Virus record (IMG/VR): IMGVR_UViG_3300047564_000567
Coordinates: 1-27,797 of that record
Origin: a virus
Length of the DNA: 27,797 bases
Reading direction: 5' to 3' (one strand)
Shown: piece by piece, positions 13,668 to 20,079 of the stretch
Numbering within the stretch: position 1 is the first letter of the stretch
How the letters are laid out: every line of letters starts with the position of its first letter
Made by a program: the position numbers and the translations under genes
The notes under the pieces: generated by a model
The model's input: only the letters and a program-made list of their open reading frames with translations
What the model was told of the DNA's origin: nothing
Databases searched by the model: none

Positions 13668-13989
13668 GACACTTGCAACCCTGGCGCTTGCCCTGTCCGT
13701 GGGGCTTGCACATGCTCAGGCTATCCCTGAACCCACCCGCATTGCAACCACTGCTATCTGCTGGGGGCAAGAGGATGGCCGTAGAATCCTCACAGAGCTG
13801 CTTAAAGGGCCATACAAGCCTCTGTTGGAGGCACGGGAAGGGGAGGGTACTACACCAAGTAAAATCGTGATCCTGGCGGATTCTAGCGATGGGGAGATTT
13901 TGTTATTCCGTCTGCTGCCTTCGGGCTTGTGTCTCATGGCTCAGGGGTACATTGAGAAACTGGCAGACAAGGTATTCAAGGGGATTTGA
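13660..13989 (+). CDS. Secreted/periplasmic early protein with signal peptide, 109 aa
   Basis: Residues 1-20 form a textbook Sec signal: positive start (MNK), hydrophobic core (LATLALALSVGLA) and an AHA cleavage motif before QA. The mature part of about 89 residues has two Cys (AICWG and LCLMAQG) that could form a disulphide in the periplasm. It has helix and strand pattern but no lysozyme or protease motif. A phage early gene with an export signal suggests action on the host envelope, for example superinfection exclusion or receptor masking, but this is inference. Its ATG overlaps the end of the 39-aa gene by eight bases. It is not lipoprotein-like, as there is no lipobox. Confidence 0.8.
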   Translation: MNKTLATLALALSVGLAHAQAIPEPTRIATTAICWGQEDGRRILTELLKGPYKPLLEAREGEGTTPSKIVILADSSDGEILLFRLLPSGLCLMAQGYIEKLADKVFKGI

Positions 13990-13990
13990 C

Positions 13991-14245
13991 ATGCGTTGTT
14001 CATGCTGCGACCGACAATTGAACGACTACGAGGCCACCCGCAAGAACGCCATCACCGGGGAATACTTCGACCTATGCCAAGCCTGCTTTGCTAGTGTCGC
14101 CGAGGTGACTCCGTTGCAGGTACGCGACAGAAAAGACCTGTTGATGCAGGAGGATGTGACACAGGAGCTACTAGACATTGACAACGAGGCAGAAATGTGC
14201 TACAATGAGAACTTTAGAGGAGACGATGTAGTTAAAGACACATAA
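13991..14245 (+). CDS. Small zinc-finger early protein, 84 aa
   Basis: The N-terminus MRCSCCDRQLNDYEATRK holds C-x2-C (residues 3-6, with a further Cys at 5). A second C-x2-C follows at about 29-32 (DLCQACF) after an ITGEYFDLC segment. This is a compact zinc ribbon of a type seen in many phage early proteins. The C-terminal half is acidic and helical (LLMQEDVTQELLDIDNEAEM). It may regulate transcription or bind a host protein. The end of the gene carries the promoter at 14178-14206. Confidence 0.8.
   Translation: MRCSCCDRQLNDYEATRKNAITGEYFDLCQACFASVAEVTPLQVRDRKDLLMQEDVTQELLDIDNEAEMCYNENFRGDDVVKDT
14178..14206 (+). promoter_or_regulatory. Strong early sigma70 promoter
   Basis: TTGACA (14178-14183), exactly 17 bp, then TACAAT (14201-14206), inside the 3' end of the zinc-finger gene. 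Transcription would start near 14213 and read the 57-aa gene and the replication genes after it. Confidence 0.8.
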
Positions 14246-14314
14246 ATGTATAACTTTATATGTATTTATATAAATGTATTTACTTTAATGTATAAACTTT
14301 AAAGGAAACTATAC
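14246..14314 (+). promoter_or_regulatory. AT-rich leader with ACTTTAA repeats
   Basis: This 69-base gap is almost all A and T and repeats the elements TTTATATAAATG and TTACTTTAATGTATA, the latter also found at 11067-11081. It ends with AAAGGAAAC, the ribosome site of the next gene. It could be an mRNA leader, a second promoter or a protein site; which of these cannot be told. Confidence 0.45.
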
Positions 14315-14488
14315 ATGCAAGACTTCGACGAACGAGACCAGTATGAATTCTTTCGGTGGTCTGTAATCCAGGATGTTGTCGATCTGTTCATGCTGGAGGG
14401 TCGTGATTCCATCATGGCAGACGTAGCCGAGGAGGTGGTTAAACGGCTTAACAAGGGGCAAGAACCGGCAGCAGAGGCTGTCGAATGA
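14315..14488 (+). CDS. Hypothetical acidic protein, 57 aa
   Basis: This 57-codon frame begins MQDFDERDQYEFFRWSVIQD and is acidic and helical (VVDLFMLEGRDSIMADVAEE). The AAAGGA ribosome site lies 8 bases upstream of the ATG. It is the first gene after the AT-rich leader and promoter at 14178. Its stop overlaps the start of the 18-residue hydrophobic frame. Function unknown. Confidence 0.7.
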   Translation: MQDFDERDQYEFFRWSVIQDVVDLFMLEGRDSIMADVAEEVVKRLNKGQEPAAEAVE

Positions 14489-14541
14489 TTGTTTTGGTGG
14501 TCTTTCTGTCTTTCATTGTCTTTTTACTTTCAGGTGACTAA
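14485..14541 (+). CDS. Hydrophobic 18-aa mini-ORF (tentative)
   Basis: The frame ATG to TAA encodes MIVLVVFLSFIVFLLSGD, essentially one membrane helix. It starts inside the previous stop (ATGA) and ends directly before the next ATG, so it fills the gap exactly. It could be a true micropeptide or only a spacer. No ribosome site is distinct, though termination of the upstream gene could supply ribosomes. Confidence 0.4.
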   Translation: MIVLVVFLSFIVFLLSGD

Positions 14542-14649
14542 ATGAATCCGTGGCCTTTCCCTGCATACCCTAACCCCAAAGACCCTGGGCCTAATCGTGG
14601 CAAGCTGCCGCCATTCAACCCAGACAACGAGGAGGATGCTCCGTTATGA
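14542..14649 (+). CDS. Pro-rich mini-protein, 35 aa
   Basis: This frame (MNPWPFPAYPNPKDPGPNRG at the start) has ten Pro in 35 residues and an acidic end (NEEDAPL). It begins one base after the preceding frame and its TGA overlaps the ATG of the next gene. It is probably extended and unstructured. Function unknown. Confidence 0.5.
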   Translation: MNPWPFPAYPNPKDPGPNRGKLPPFNPDNEEDAPL

Positions 14650-15011
14650 CACGGGACGACATCATCCGCATGGCACGGGAGGCTGAGATTGACTGCGATG
14701 CGGACGGCGACATTTGGGGTAGCACCAACGGATCGTTGATTCGCTTCGCTGAGCTTGTTCGGCAGCACACGCAGATCGAGCAGATGCCAAAGTTTGAGGA
14801 GCTTGCCAATATCTTGCGCGAGAAGCAGGAGCCCGTGGCGTGGATGACGCCAAGCAAGCAGAACATTGTTGCCGCCGATGATGTTGGCGCCTCGGTTCCA
14901 AACTGGACGGACTATTACACGATCCCTCTCTACATCTTGCCGCCGCCATGCCCAACCTGCGAAGCACTGGCCCGAACTGTAATGATGGATCAGATGGGGC
15001 GCGATGCATGA
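14646..15011 (+). CDS. Conserved hypothetical phage protein, 121 aa
   Basis: The product begins MTRDDIIRMAREAEIDCDAD, the opening of a group of small proteins frequent in phages and prophages of beta- and gammaproteobacteria. It is followed by a helical segment (IRFAELVRQHTQIEQM), a central segment VAWMTPSKQN, and a C-terminal part with PPPCPTCEALART (a CxxC). I know no function. Its start overlaps the stop of the Pro-rich frame and its end overlaps the start of the small membrane protein. Confidence 0.8.
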   Translation: MTRDDIIRMAREAEIDCDADGDIWGSTNGSLIRFAELVRQHTQIEQMPKFEELANILREKQEPVAWMTPSKQNIVAADDVGASVPNWTDYYTIPLYILPPPCPTCEALARTVMMDQMGRDA

Positions 15012-15151
15012 GCGGTTGGCTGATCCTTTTCACCGGGGCCATCTATGCCTACGTCGCCATCGAGCAGGGCATGAAGGGTAACACCGGCATGTTGATCGCG
15101 TATAGCGGCTATGCTTTCTCTAACATTGGGCTTTACATGCTTGCAAAATGA
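15008..15151 (+). CDS. Small two-span membrane protein, 47 aa
   Basis: MSGWLILFTGAIYAYVAIEQ forms one hydrophobic helix, a short charged turn (GMKGN) follows, and MLIAYSGYAFSNIGLYMLA forms a second. The size and topology match holin-like or other small phage inner-membrane proteins, but a lysis role is unproven, and its early position before the primase argues against a late holin. The start is the ATG at 15008, overlapping the preceding stop. Its last codon overlaps the primase start. Confidence 0.7.
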   Translation: MSGWLILFTGAIYAYVAIEQGMKGNTGMLIAYSGYAFSNIGLYMLAK

Positions 15152-16734
15152 CCAGTAAATTTCTTCGGCACGTTGCCTGTGATGCCTGTGGCAGCAGCGA
15201 CGGCAACAGCCTATACGATGACGGGCACACTCACTGCTTTGTGTGCAACACAACCAAACGCGGAGAATCTGACACTGTGGAAACAGTACGAGCACGAACA
15301 ACGATTCGTATGATTGAGCCAACAGGCACCTTTGCTTCCATTCAAGACCGGGGCATTAGTCGTGCCACCTGTGAAAAGTATGGAGTGACCCAGGCGGACA
15401 ACAGGCACTTCTATCCGTACACCAACACCGACGGCATTACAATTGCTTACAAGGTACGCGAGGTAGAACACAAAAAGTTTTCCATCAAGGGAGACTTCAC
15501 AGAGGCGCGGCTATTCGGTCAAAACCTGTTCCACCAGGGCGGTAAGTATGTCACGCTAGTGGAGGGCGAACTAGACGCCCTTGCAGCCTTCCAGATGACT
15601 GGGAGCCAGTGGCCTGTGGTGTCCATTCGCAATGGTGCTAACGCAGCCCTCAAGGATGCCAAGGCGCAGTACGAGTGGCTGAACACGTTTGACAACATCG
15701 TTATCTGCTTCGATGCCGATGAACCGGGCAAGAAGGCAGCTAAAGAGGTTGCAGAACTGTTCGGGCCGAAGGCTAAGATCGTCAAACACTTGTCGGGATA
15801 CAAAGACGCCTGTGACTACTTGGTTGCTGGTGCAGGAAAGGAATTCGTAAATGAATGGTGGCGTGCTGAAGCATTTGTGCCAGATGGTATTGTCGATGCT
15901 GCTTCCCTCTGGGAGTCTGTCTCAACACCCGAGAAACCCGCAGAAGCATTCTACCCCTGGAAAGGCTTAAACAGGCTATTGTATGGTATTCGACCGGCTG
16001 AACTGGTTACTATCACGGCAGGCTCTGGTCTGGGTAAATCTCAGTTTCTACGCGAGGTGCTCTATCAAATCCTTCGGTCAACTGGCTGGAACATTGGCGC
16101 GATGTTTCTGGAGGAATCGGTACGCAAAACCGCCCGTAGCATCATGTCCGTCCATGCTAACAAGATGCTGCACCTGCCTGACACAGAGGTTACAGAATCC
16201 GAGCTTAAAGAGGCGTTTGATTCGACTCTGGGCACAGGCCGCATTTATCTGTTTGACCATTTTGGCTCTCTTGAGATTGAAAACGTCATCAGCCGAATTC
16301 GATACATGGCTAAAGCTCTGGATTGTCGCGTGGTTTTCCTTGACCATATTTCTATCGTTGTATCCGGCCAGGACTCAGGCGACGAACGCAAGGCCATCGA
16401 CAACATGATGACCAAACTACGGACACTGGTACAGGAACTGGGTATCACCTTGTTTTGTGTGTCTCACCTGCGCCGTCCTGTGGGCAACGCAGGGCACGAA
16501 GATGGTCAGGCGGTGTCGTTGTCTCAGCTGCGTGGCTCTGGTGCCATTGCTCAGTTGTCGGATGCGGTCATTACGTTGGAACGCAACAGCATGGCAGAGG
16601 ACGAAGAAGAACGACACACTACCAAGGTGGCGGTGGCAAAGAACCGGTTTAATGGCTACACTGGCCCTGCCTGTCACTTGCGTTTTGACACTGTTTCTGG
16701 TAGAATGCTGGAAGTGGAGGAGCAGCCGTTGTGA
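15148..16734 (+). CDS. Primase-helicase (T7 gp4-like)
   Basis: This 528-aa fusion unwinds the fork and primes the lagging strand. Residues 11-33 hold a zinc-binding C-x2-C...C-x2-C, followed by a TOPRIM primase core with EGELDALAAF (about residues 138-147) and FDADEPGKKAA (about 188-198). After a linker, the RecA/DnaB-like helicase has Walker A ITAGSGLGKSQF (about 288-299), the acidic motif EES, Walker B CRVVFLDHIS and the SHLRRP and VAKNRFNGYTG motifs near the C-terminus. Both halves look intact. It is the centre of the replication module and probably acts with the split polymerase. The GTG of the next gene overlaps its stop. Confidence 0.95.
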   Translation: MTSKFLRHVACDACGSSDGNSLYDDGHTHCFVCNTTKRGESDTVETVRARTTIRMIEPTGTFASIQDRGISRATCEKYGVTQADNRHFYPYTNTDGITIAYKVREVEHKKFSIKGDFTEARLFGQNLFHQGGKYVTLVEGELDALAAFQMTGSQWPVVSIRNGANAALKDAKAQYEWLNTFDNIVICFDADEPGKKAAKEVAELFGPKAKIVKHLSGYKDACDYLVAGAGKEFVNEWWRAEAFVPDGIVDAASLWESVSTPEKPAEAFYPWKGLNRLLYGIRPAELVTITAGSGLGKSQFLREVLYQILRSTGWNIGAMFLEESVRKTARSIMSVHANKMLHLPDTEVTESELKEAFDSTLGTGRIYLFDHFGSLEIENVISRIRYMAKALDCRVVFLDHISIVVSGQDSGDERKAIDNMMTKLRTLVQELGITLFCVSHLRRPVGNAGHEDGQAVSLSQLRGSGAIAQLSDAVITLERNSMAEDEEERHTTKVAVAKNRFNGYTGPACHLRFDTVSGRMLEVEEQPL

Positions 16735-16901
16735 AAGAACTATATAATCTGCTGTGGGGCGGTATCTACCAATACACAGTGTTCACTTTCGAAGACAACT
16801 TGCTAGACAAAGCCTTGGACTTTGTTGAAGACATGCGAGAGCAGGGGTTGGTTGTGCAGGTTGAAGACGTTAAATTTGAAAAAGTACGCTATGAAAAATG
16901 A
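16731..16901 (+). CDS. Hypothetical protein, 56 aa (GTG start)
   Basis: A GTG at 16731 overlaps the primase-helicase stop (GTGA) and follows a GGAGGAG site by nine bases. The product (VKELYNLLWGGIYQYTVFTF, then LLDKALDFVEDMREQGL) is a small alpha/beta protein and acidic. It ends inside the start of the next gene. Nothing indicates its function, but the ribosome site and packing support it. Confidence 0.65.
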   Translation: MKELYNLLWGGIYQYTVFTFEDNLLDKALDFVEDMREQGLVVQVEDVKFEKVRYEK

Positions 16902-17058
16902 AATAACTTTAAGTTACGAAGTGGCTGAACATATCTTTAGGTTAATTAACGCGTCTGTGTCTCTTGCTGAAGAATTTTTTGAAACGTCCACAGGCCCGGT
17001 TACAACAGAAGCTATAGAAAAATTACGACAGGCGATCAACAACGCATACAAAGACTAA
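16891..17058 (+). CDS. Hypothetical helical protein, 55 aa
   Basis: The product MKNEITLSYEVAEHIFRLIN and onward (SVSLAEEFFETSTG, AIEKLRQAINNAYKD) is almost all amphipathic helix. The ATG at 16891 is preferred; an upstream in-frame ATG would lie inside the previous gene. Ribosome site is weak (AAAG), so coupling to the upstream gene is likely. Function unknown. Confidence 0.65.
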   Translation: MKNEITLSYEVAEHIFRLINASVSLAEEFFETSTGPVTTEAIEKLRQAINNAYKD

Positions 17059-17066
17059 AGGACAAA

Positions 17067-17276
17067 ATGAAACCCGATTACCATTCAATCAACGACGATG
17101 ATATGTACATCTACGACATCTTTCGTGATCGAATCGTTAAGAACCTGGGCGGGGGCTACCACCGGTTTGATACTGTGTCCGTGAGTCACGGCCAGACTGC
17201 CATGCTTGGCCTGTCTCTAAAGAATTTTCTGTGGATGTGGAAACGTTTTCAAGAACCTACAAAGGAAGAAGCATGA
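17067..17276 (+). CDS. Hypothetical protein, 69 aa
   Basis: The product begins MKPDYHSINDDDMYIYDIFR and ends with a helical part LGLSLKNFLWMWKRFQEPTK. It has an AAAGGA ribosome site, and its TGA overlaps the next ATG (ATGA). No motif is seen. Packing between two short genes shows it belongs to the replication operon. Confidence 0.7.
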   Translation: MKPDYHSINDDDMYIYDIFRDRIVKNLGGGYHRFDTVSVSHGQTAMLGLSLKNFLWMWKRFQEPTKEEA

Positions 17277-17497
17277 CTACTAAAAAAGTTAGCCTTCGCC
17301 AGATGGCTGAAGACCTGGGCTATGTGAAGAAGTTTGGCAAGTATTGGGAGTACGATTATTTCTCTATGTGGGATAACTACGGAGAAGGCCCGTGCGGTAC
17401 GGCTATGGGTTCTGACTACAACAACACTCCGATTACTGCCGAACAAATGAAAGAAGAATGGATTAAAGAATACGGAAACGAGGCGCAAACAACATGA
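17273..17497 (+). CDS. Hypothetical protein, 74 aa
   Basis: The product (MTTKKVSLRQMAEDLGYVKK at the start) contains WEYDYFSMWDNYGEGPCG and an acidic helical end. The first 20 residues resemble a short helical DNA-binding or docking segment but do not make a full helix-turn-helix. The ATG at 17273 follows AAAGGA and is preferred over an upstream ATG. Function unknown. Confidence 0.7.
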   Translation: MTTKKVSLRQMAEDLGYVKKFGKYWEYDYFSMWDNYGEGPCGTAMGSDYNNTPITAEQMKEEWIKEYGNEAQTT

Positions 17498-17685
17498 TGG
17501 ATGTCGAGTCGGTGGTGCAGCGGCTGTTTTCATTGGAGACTAAGTACTATGACCTCCAAAACAGATACCAAGCATTGATCCACCAATATGAGATTCTGAA
17601 AGAGAAATATGAAGCGGTTAGTGCTGGACATCGAGACGGACAGCAAGCACTCTACGATACACCTAGCGGTGACGCGGGACATTGA
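17494..17685 (+). CDS. Hypothetical coiled-coil protein, 63 aa
   Basis: The first 45 residues form a likely coiled coil (VVQRLFSLETKYYDLQNRYQ and ALIHQYEILKEKYEAV). It overlaps the exonuclease part of the polymerase by 77 bases in another frame, which is unusual here, so its C-terminus may be an accident of overlap. Either it is a real short gene or the polymerase starts later. The polymerase start at 17609 preserves the exonuclease motif DIETD and is secure. Confidence 0.55.
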   Translation: MMDVESVVQRLFSLETKYYDLQNRYQALIHQYEILKEKYEAVSAGHRDGQQALYDTPSGDAGH

Positions 17686-18457
17686 CACCGGGGAAACAAT
17701 AGTATGGAAAGAAGCAAGCCGCCTTCAGGAATATATAAAGGCCGCTACATTGATAATCGGCCACAATCTAATCGCCTTCGATGGACCGATCCTCAGGATT
17801 ATCTGGAATATTTCGATAAACTTGAAGAAAGTGTTCGATACGTTGATAGCGTCAAGGTTGCTAGAGCCGAGCAGAGAGCAAGGGCACAGCCTCGACGCGT
17901 GGGGAAAGACGCTGGGGAAGGAGAAGATTGACTATGCCAAAGTCTGGGAATGGATCGAAGGACGACGACAAGAGTATCCTGGAGAATGTTTTGACAAACC
18001 CCAAGAAAATCTGCTTGTTGATTATTGCATACGGGATTGTCTTGTTACTGACCGACTCTATGCTCACCTTTGTAAAGAACTGAGCAAGAAAGAGTTTAGC
18101 CAGCAGTCTATCGACCTAGAACACAAGGTAGCCTTCATCATCTCAAGGCAGGAACGTAATGGATTCAAACTCGACCTACCCTTCGCAACCATGCTACTTG
18201 CTGACATCCAAGGAAAACTGGATGAAATATATGAGTCAATGCAACAGCGATGGCCACCCTACGAAGTCCCCCGCGTCAGCGAGAAAACAGGCAAGCAACT
18301 TAAGCCGCTGCTGGTTACTTTCAACCCCGGCAGTCGCAAGCAGATCGGAGAAAAACTGATCGAACTTGGCTGGAAGCCTAAAGACTTCACTCCTACGGGG
18401 CAACCCATAGTAGATGAAAACGTGCTAGACCGAATCGTTAAGGAATGTGATGGCTAA
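17609..18457 (+). CDS. Split DNA polymerase A, N-terminal part (3'-5' exonuclease and start of thumb)
   Basis: This 282-aa protein is the first half of a T7-like family A polymerase. Exonuclease motif I is DIETD (D7, E9), motif II NLIAFD (N53, D58) and motif III Y139-x3-D143, so proofreading should work. Residues 170-245 match the T7 region around IISRQERNGF, and FNPGSRKQIGEKL and VVDDEVL-like IVDENVLDRI match the thumb, where the ORF stops after VKECDG. The T7 thioredoxin-binding insertion of roughly 75 residues is missing; only a short turn is present here. The stop lies inside the start of the PAPS-reductase-like gene. The rest of the enzyme is encoded at 19159-20079. Confidence 0.92.
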   Translation: MKRLVLDIETDSKHSTIHLAVTRDIDTGETIVWKEASRLQEYIKAATLIIGHNLIAFDGPILRIIWNISINLKKVFDTLIASRLLEPSREQGHSLDAWGKTLGKEKIDYAKVWEWIEGRRQEYPGECFDKPQENLLVDYCIRDCLVTDRLYAHLCKELSKKEFSQQSIDLEHKVAFIISRQERNGFKLDLPFATMLLADIQGKLDEIYESMQQRWPPYEVPRVSEKTGKQLKPLLVTFNPGSRKQIGEKLIELGWKPKDFTPTGQPIVDENVLDRIVKECDG

Positions 18458-19184
18458 GATTGTCGTGCCCGTCAGCGGCGGTAAAGATTCCCAGGCGTGT
18501 TTAAAACTCGCTGTTGAGGCTTACGGCACTGCCGATGTTATTGGCCTCTTCTGCGATACACAGTGGGAACATCCGTTAACATACAAGCATATCGACACAA
18601 TGGAACGTATTTATCGGGTTCCTATTGTGCGTGTTACTGGCGGTTCTGTTCCTGAGAAGGTTCGCAAGTATCAGCGGTTTCCTGTGCTTAGCCAGCGTTT
18701 CTGCACAGACGAACTAAAGATAAGGGAAACCAAGATTTTCCTAAAGAACTATGCAGAGCAGAATGGAGAGACACACGTTTGGTACGGGATGCGTCTGGAC
18801 GAAAGCCACCAACGGAGAGAAAGATACAAAGACAAGTTAGACCAAGAACTGTATCTTCCGCACGAAGTTCTACGAAAGTATCCGAAATACTTGGCTAAGT
18901 TGGGTGTTCGGTTTAAGATGCCCATTCTGTCGTGGTCTTCCGAGGAAGTCCTAGACATCTTGGGAGACGAAAAGAACCCGCTTTATGGAATGGGTTTTGA
19001 TAGGGTAGGCTGTTTTCCTTGCCTCGCTGCTGGAGACAAACAAAAAGTAAAGTTCTTTGAGTTTGACGACTTTGGCCGCGAACAGTACAAAAAGGTCATC
19101 CTGCTCCAACAGGAAACAGGCAAGAACATGTTTACAACCAAGAAATATCAGGAAGGTAATGGTTGCTCTATCTGCTCAATCTAA
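18450..19184 (+). CDS. PAPS-reductase-family (PP-loop) protein lying between the polymerase halves
   Basis: This 244-aa protein belongs to the PP-loop ATP pyrophosphatase/PAPS-reductase superfamily. The nucleotide-binding SGGKDS is at residues 9-14. Then come LFCDTQWEH (C35), RFCTDELKIRE (C85), GMRLDES (113-119), RVGCFPC (C188 and C191) and a final GCSIC (C239 and C242). The usual ECGLH tail of assimilatory PAPS reductases is absent. The Cys pairs could hold an iron-sulphur cluster as in DndC-like or other phage members. The ATG at 18450 with AAGGA six bases before is chosen over a GTG at 18447. It overlaps the exonuclease part by eight bases and the polymerase part by 26, so all three are co-translated. 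Substrate is unknown. Confidence 0.88.
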   Translation: MAKIVVPVSGGKDSQACLKLAVEAYGTADVIGLFCDTQWEHPLTYKHIDTMERIYRVPIVRVTGGSVPEKVRKYQRFPVLSQRFCTDELKIRETKIFLKNYAEQNGETHVWYGMRLDESHQRRERYKDKLDQELYLPHEVLRKYPKYLAKLGVRFKMPILSWSSEEVLDILGDEKNPLYGMGFDRVGCFPCLAAGDKQKVKFFEFDDFGREQYKKVILLQQETGKNMFTTKKYQEGNGCSICSI

Positions 19185-20079
19185 ACAAGAGTTAAAAGAA
19201 ACAGCTACGCTCATCCGAGACTACCTGCTGCTTCAGAAGCGCATCGCGCAGATCAAGTCGTGGATTGACGAAGTAGGCAACGACGGCAGGGTACACGGCA
19301 AGGTCATCACCAACGGGGCTGTTACGGGCCGCATGACGCACAGTAGCCCTAACATGGCTCAGGTGCCTAATGCTGGTTCTGTCTATGGCCCAGAATGCCG
19401 CCAATGTTGGACTGTTGAAGACGGGAACATGCTGGTGGGCTGCGATGCCTCTGGCCTGGAACTGCGTATGCTGGCTCATTACATGCAAGACAAGGAATAC
19501 ACCCATGCGGTCGTTTCAGGATCGTCGAAAGACGGAACGGACATCCACACGAAGAACCAGAAAGCGGCTGGCCTACAAACGCGGGATCAGGCAAAGACAT
19601 TCATCTACGCCTTCCTCTACGGGGCAGGCCCAGCGAAGATCGGCAGCATTGTTGGTGGTACTGCAAAGGACGGACAAAAACTTATTGATTCCTTCCTTGA
19701 TGCGACTCCCGCGCTCAAGGCTCTACGAAATAAGGTATCCAAGTATGCAGGCAAGGGTTATGTACCGGGGCTTGATGGTCGCAAGATATGGGTACGCTCC
19801 GAGCATTCCGCACTTAATAGCCTACTACAAGGCGCAGGCGCAATTGTAATGAAGCAGGCTCTGGTGCTGTTTGACGAGAAGATCAGGCGCAACCGGTGGC
19901 CTGTAAAGCTCGTGGTCAATGTTCATGATGAATTACAATGGGAGACTTCTCCTGAGTTTGTTGAACTTACAGGGAAAGCCTGCGTAGAGTCCATTGAAGA
20001 AGCAGGGAAGGTTTTTAATCTTCGCTGCCCCGTCACAGGAGAGTATAAATATGGCAAAACATGGCGAGACACCCACTGA
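19159..20079 (+). CDS. Split DNA polymerase A, C-terminal part (palm and fingers)
   Basis: This 306-aa protein is the second half of the T7-like polymerase. It begins within the thumb (LIRDYLLLQKRIAQI, T7-like LIKEYLMIQKR) and carries motif A CDASGLELR (D96, E101), motif B R142-x3-K146-x7-YG155 and motif C VHDEL (H256, D257, E258). All catalytic residues are present. I chose ATG at 19159 because AGGAAGG precedes it and the T7 similarity begins near residue 18; earlier in-frame codons encode only PAPS-reductase shadow. The two halves together (about 588 residues) equal a full polymerase without the T7 thioredoxin-binding insertion. The C-terminus overlaps the next gene by 29 bases. Confidence 0.92.
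   Translation: MVALSAQSKQELKETATLIRDYLLLQKRIAQIKSWIDEVGNDGRVHGKVITNGAVTGRMTHSSPNMAQVPNAGSVYGPECRQCWTVEDGNMLVGCDASGLELRMLAHYMQDKEYTHAVVSGSSKDGTDIHTKNQKAAGLQTRDQAKTFIYAFLYGAGPAKIGSIVGGTAKDGQKLIDSFLDATPALKALRNKVSKYAGKGYVPGLDGRKIWVRSEHSALNSLLQGAGAIVMKQALVLFDEKIRRNRWPVKLVVNVHDELQWETSPEFVELTGKACVESIEEAGKVFNLRCPVTGEYKYGKTWRDTH

Noticed and set aside
18450-19158. The inserted gene as a group I intron or intein
   Set aside because: The PP-loop frame begins and ends within a few bases of both polymerase parts, leaving no room for intron core structures, and it is in another frame with its own ribosome site and lacks intein splice motifs.
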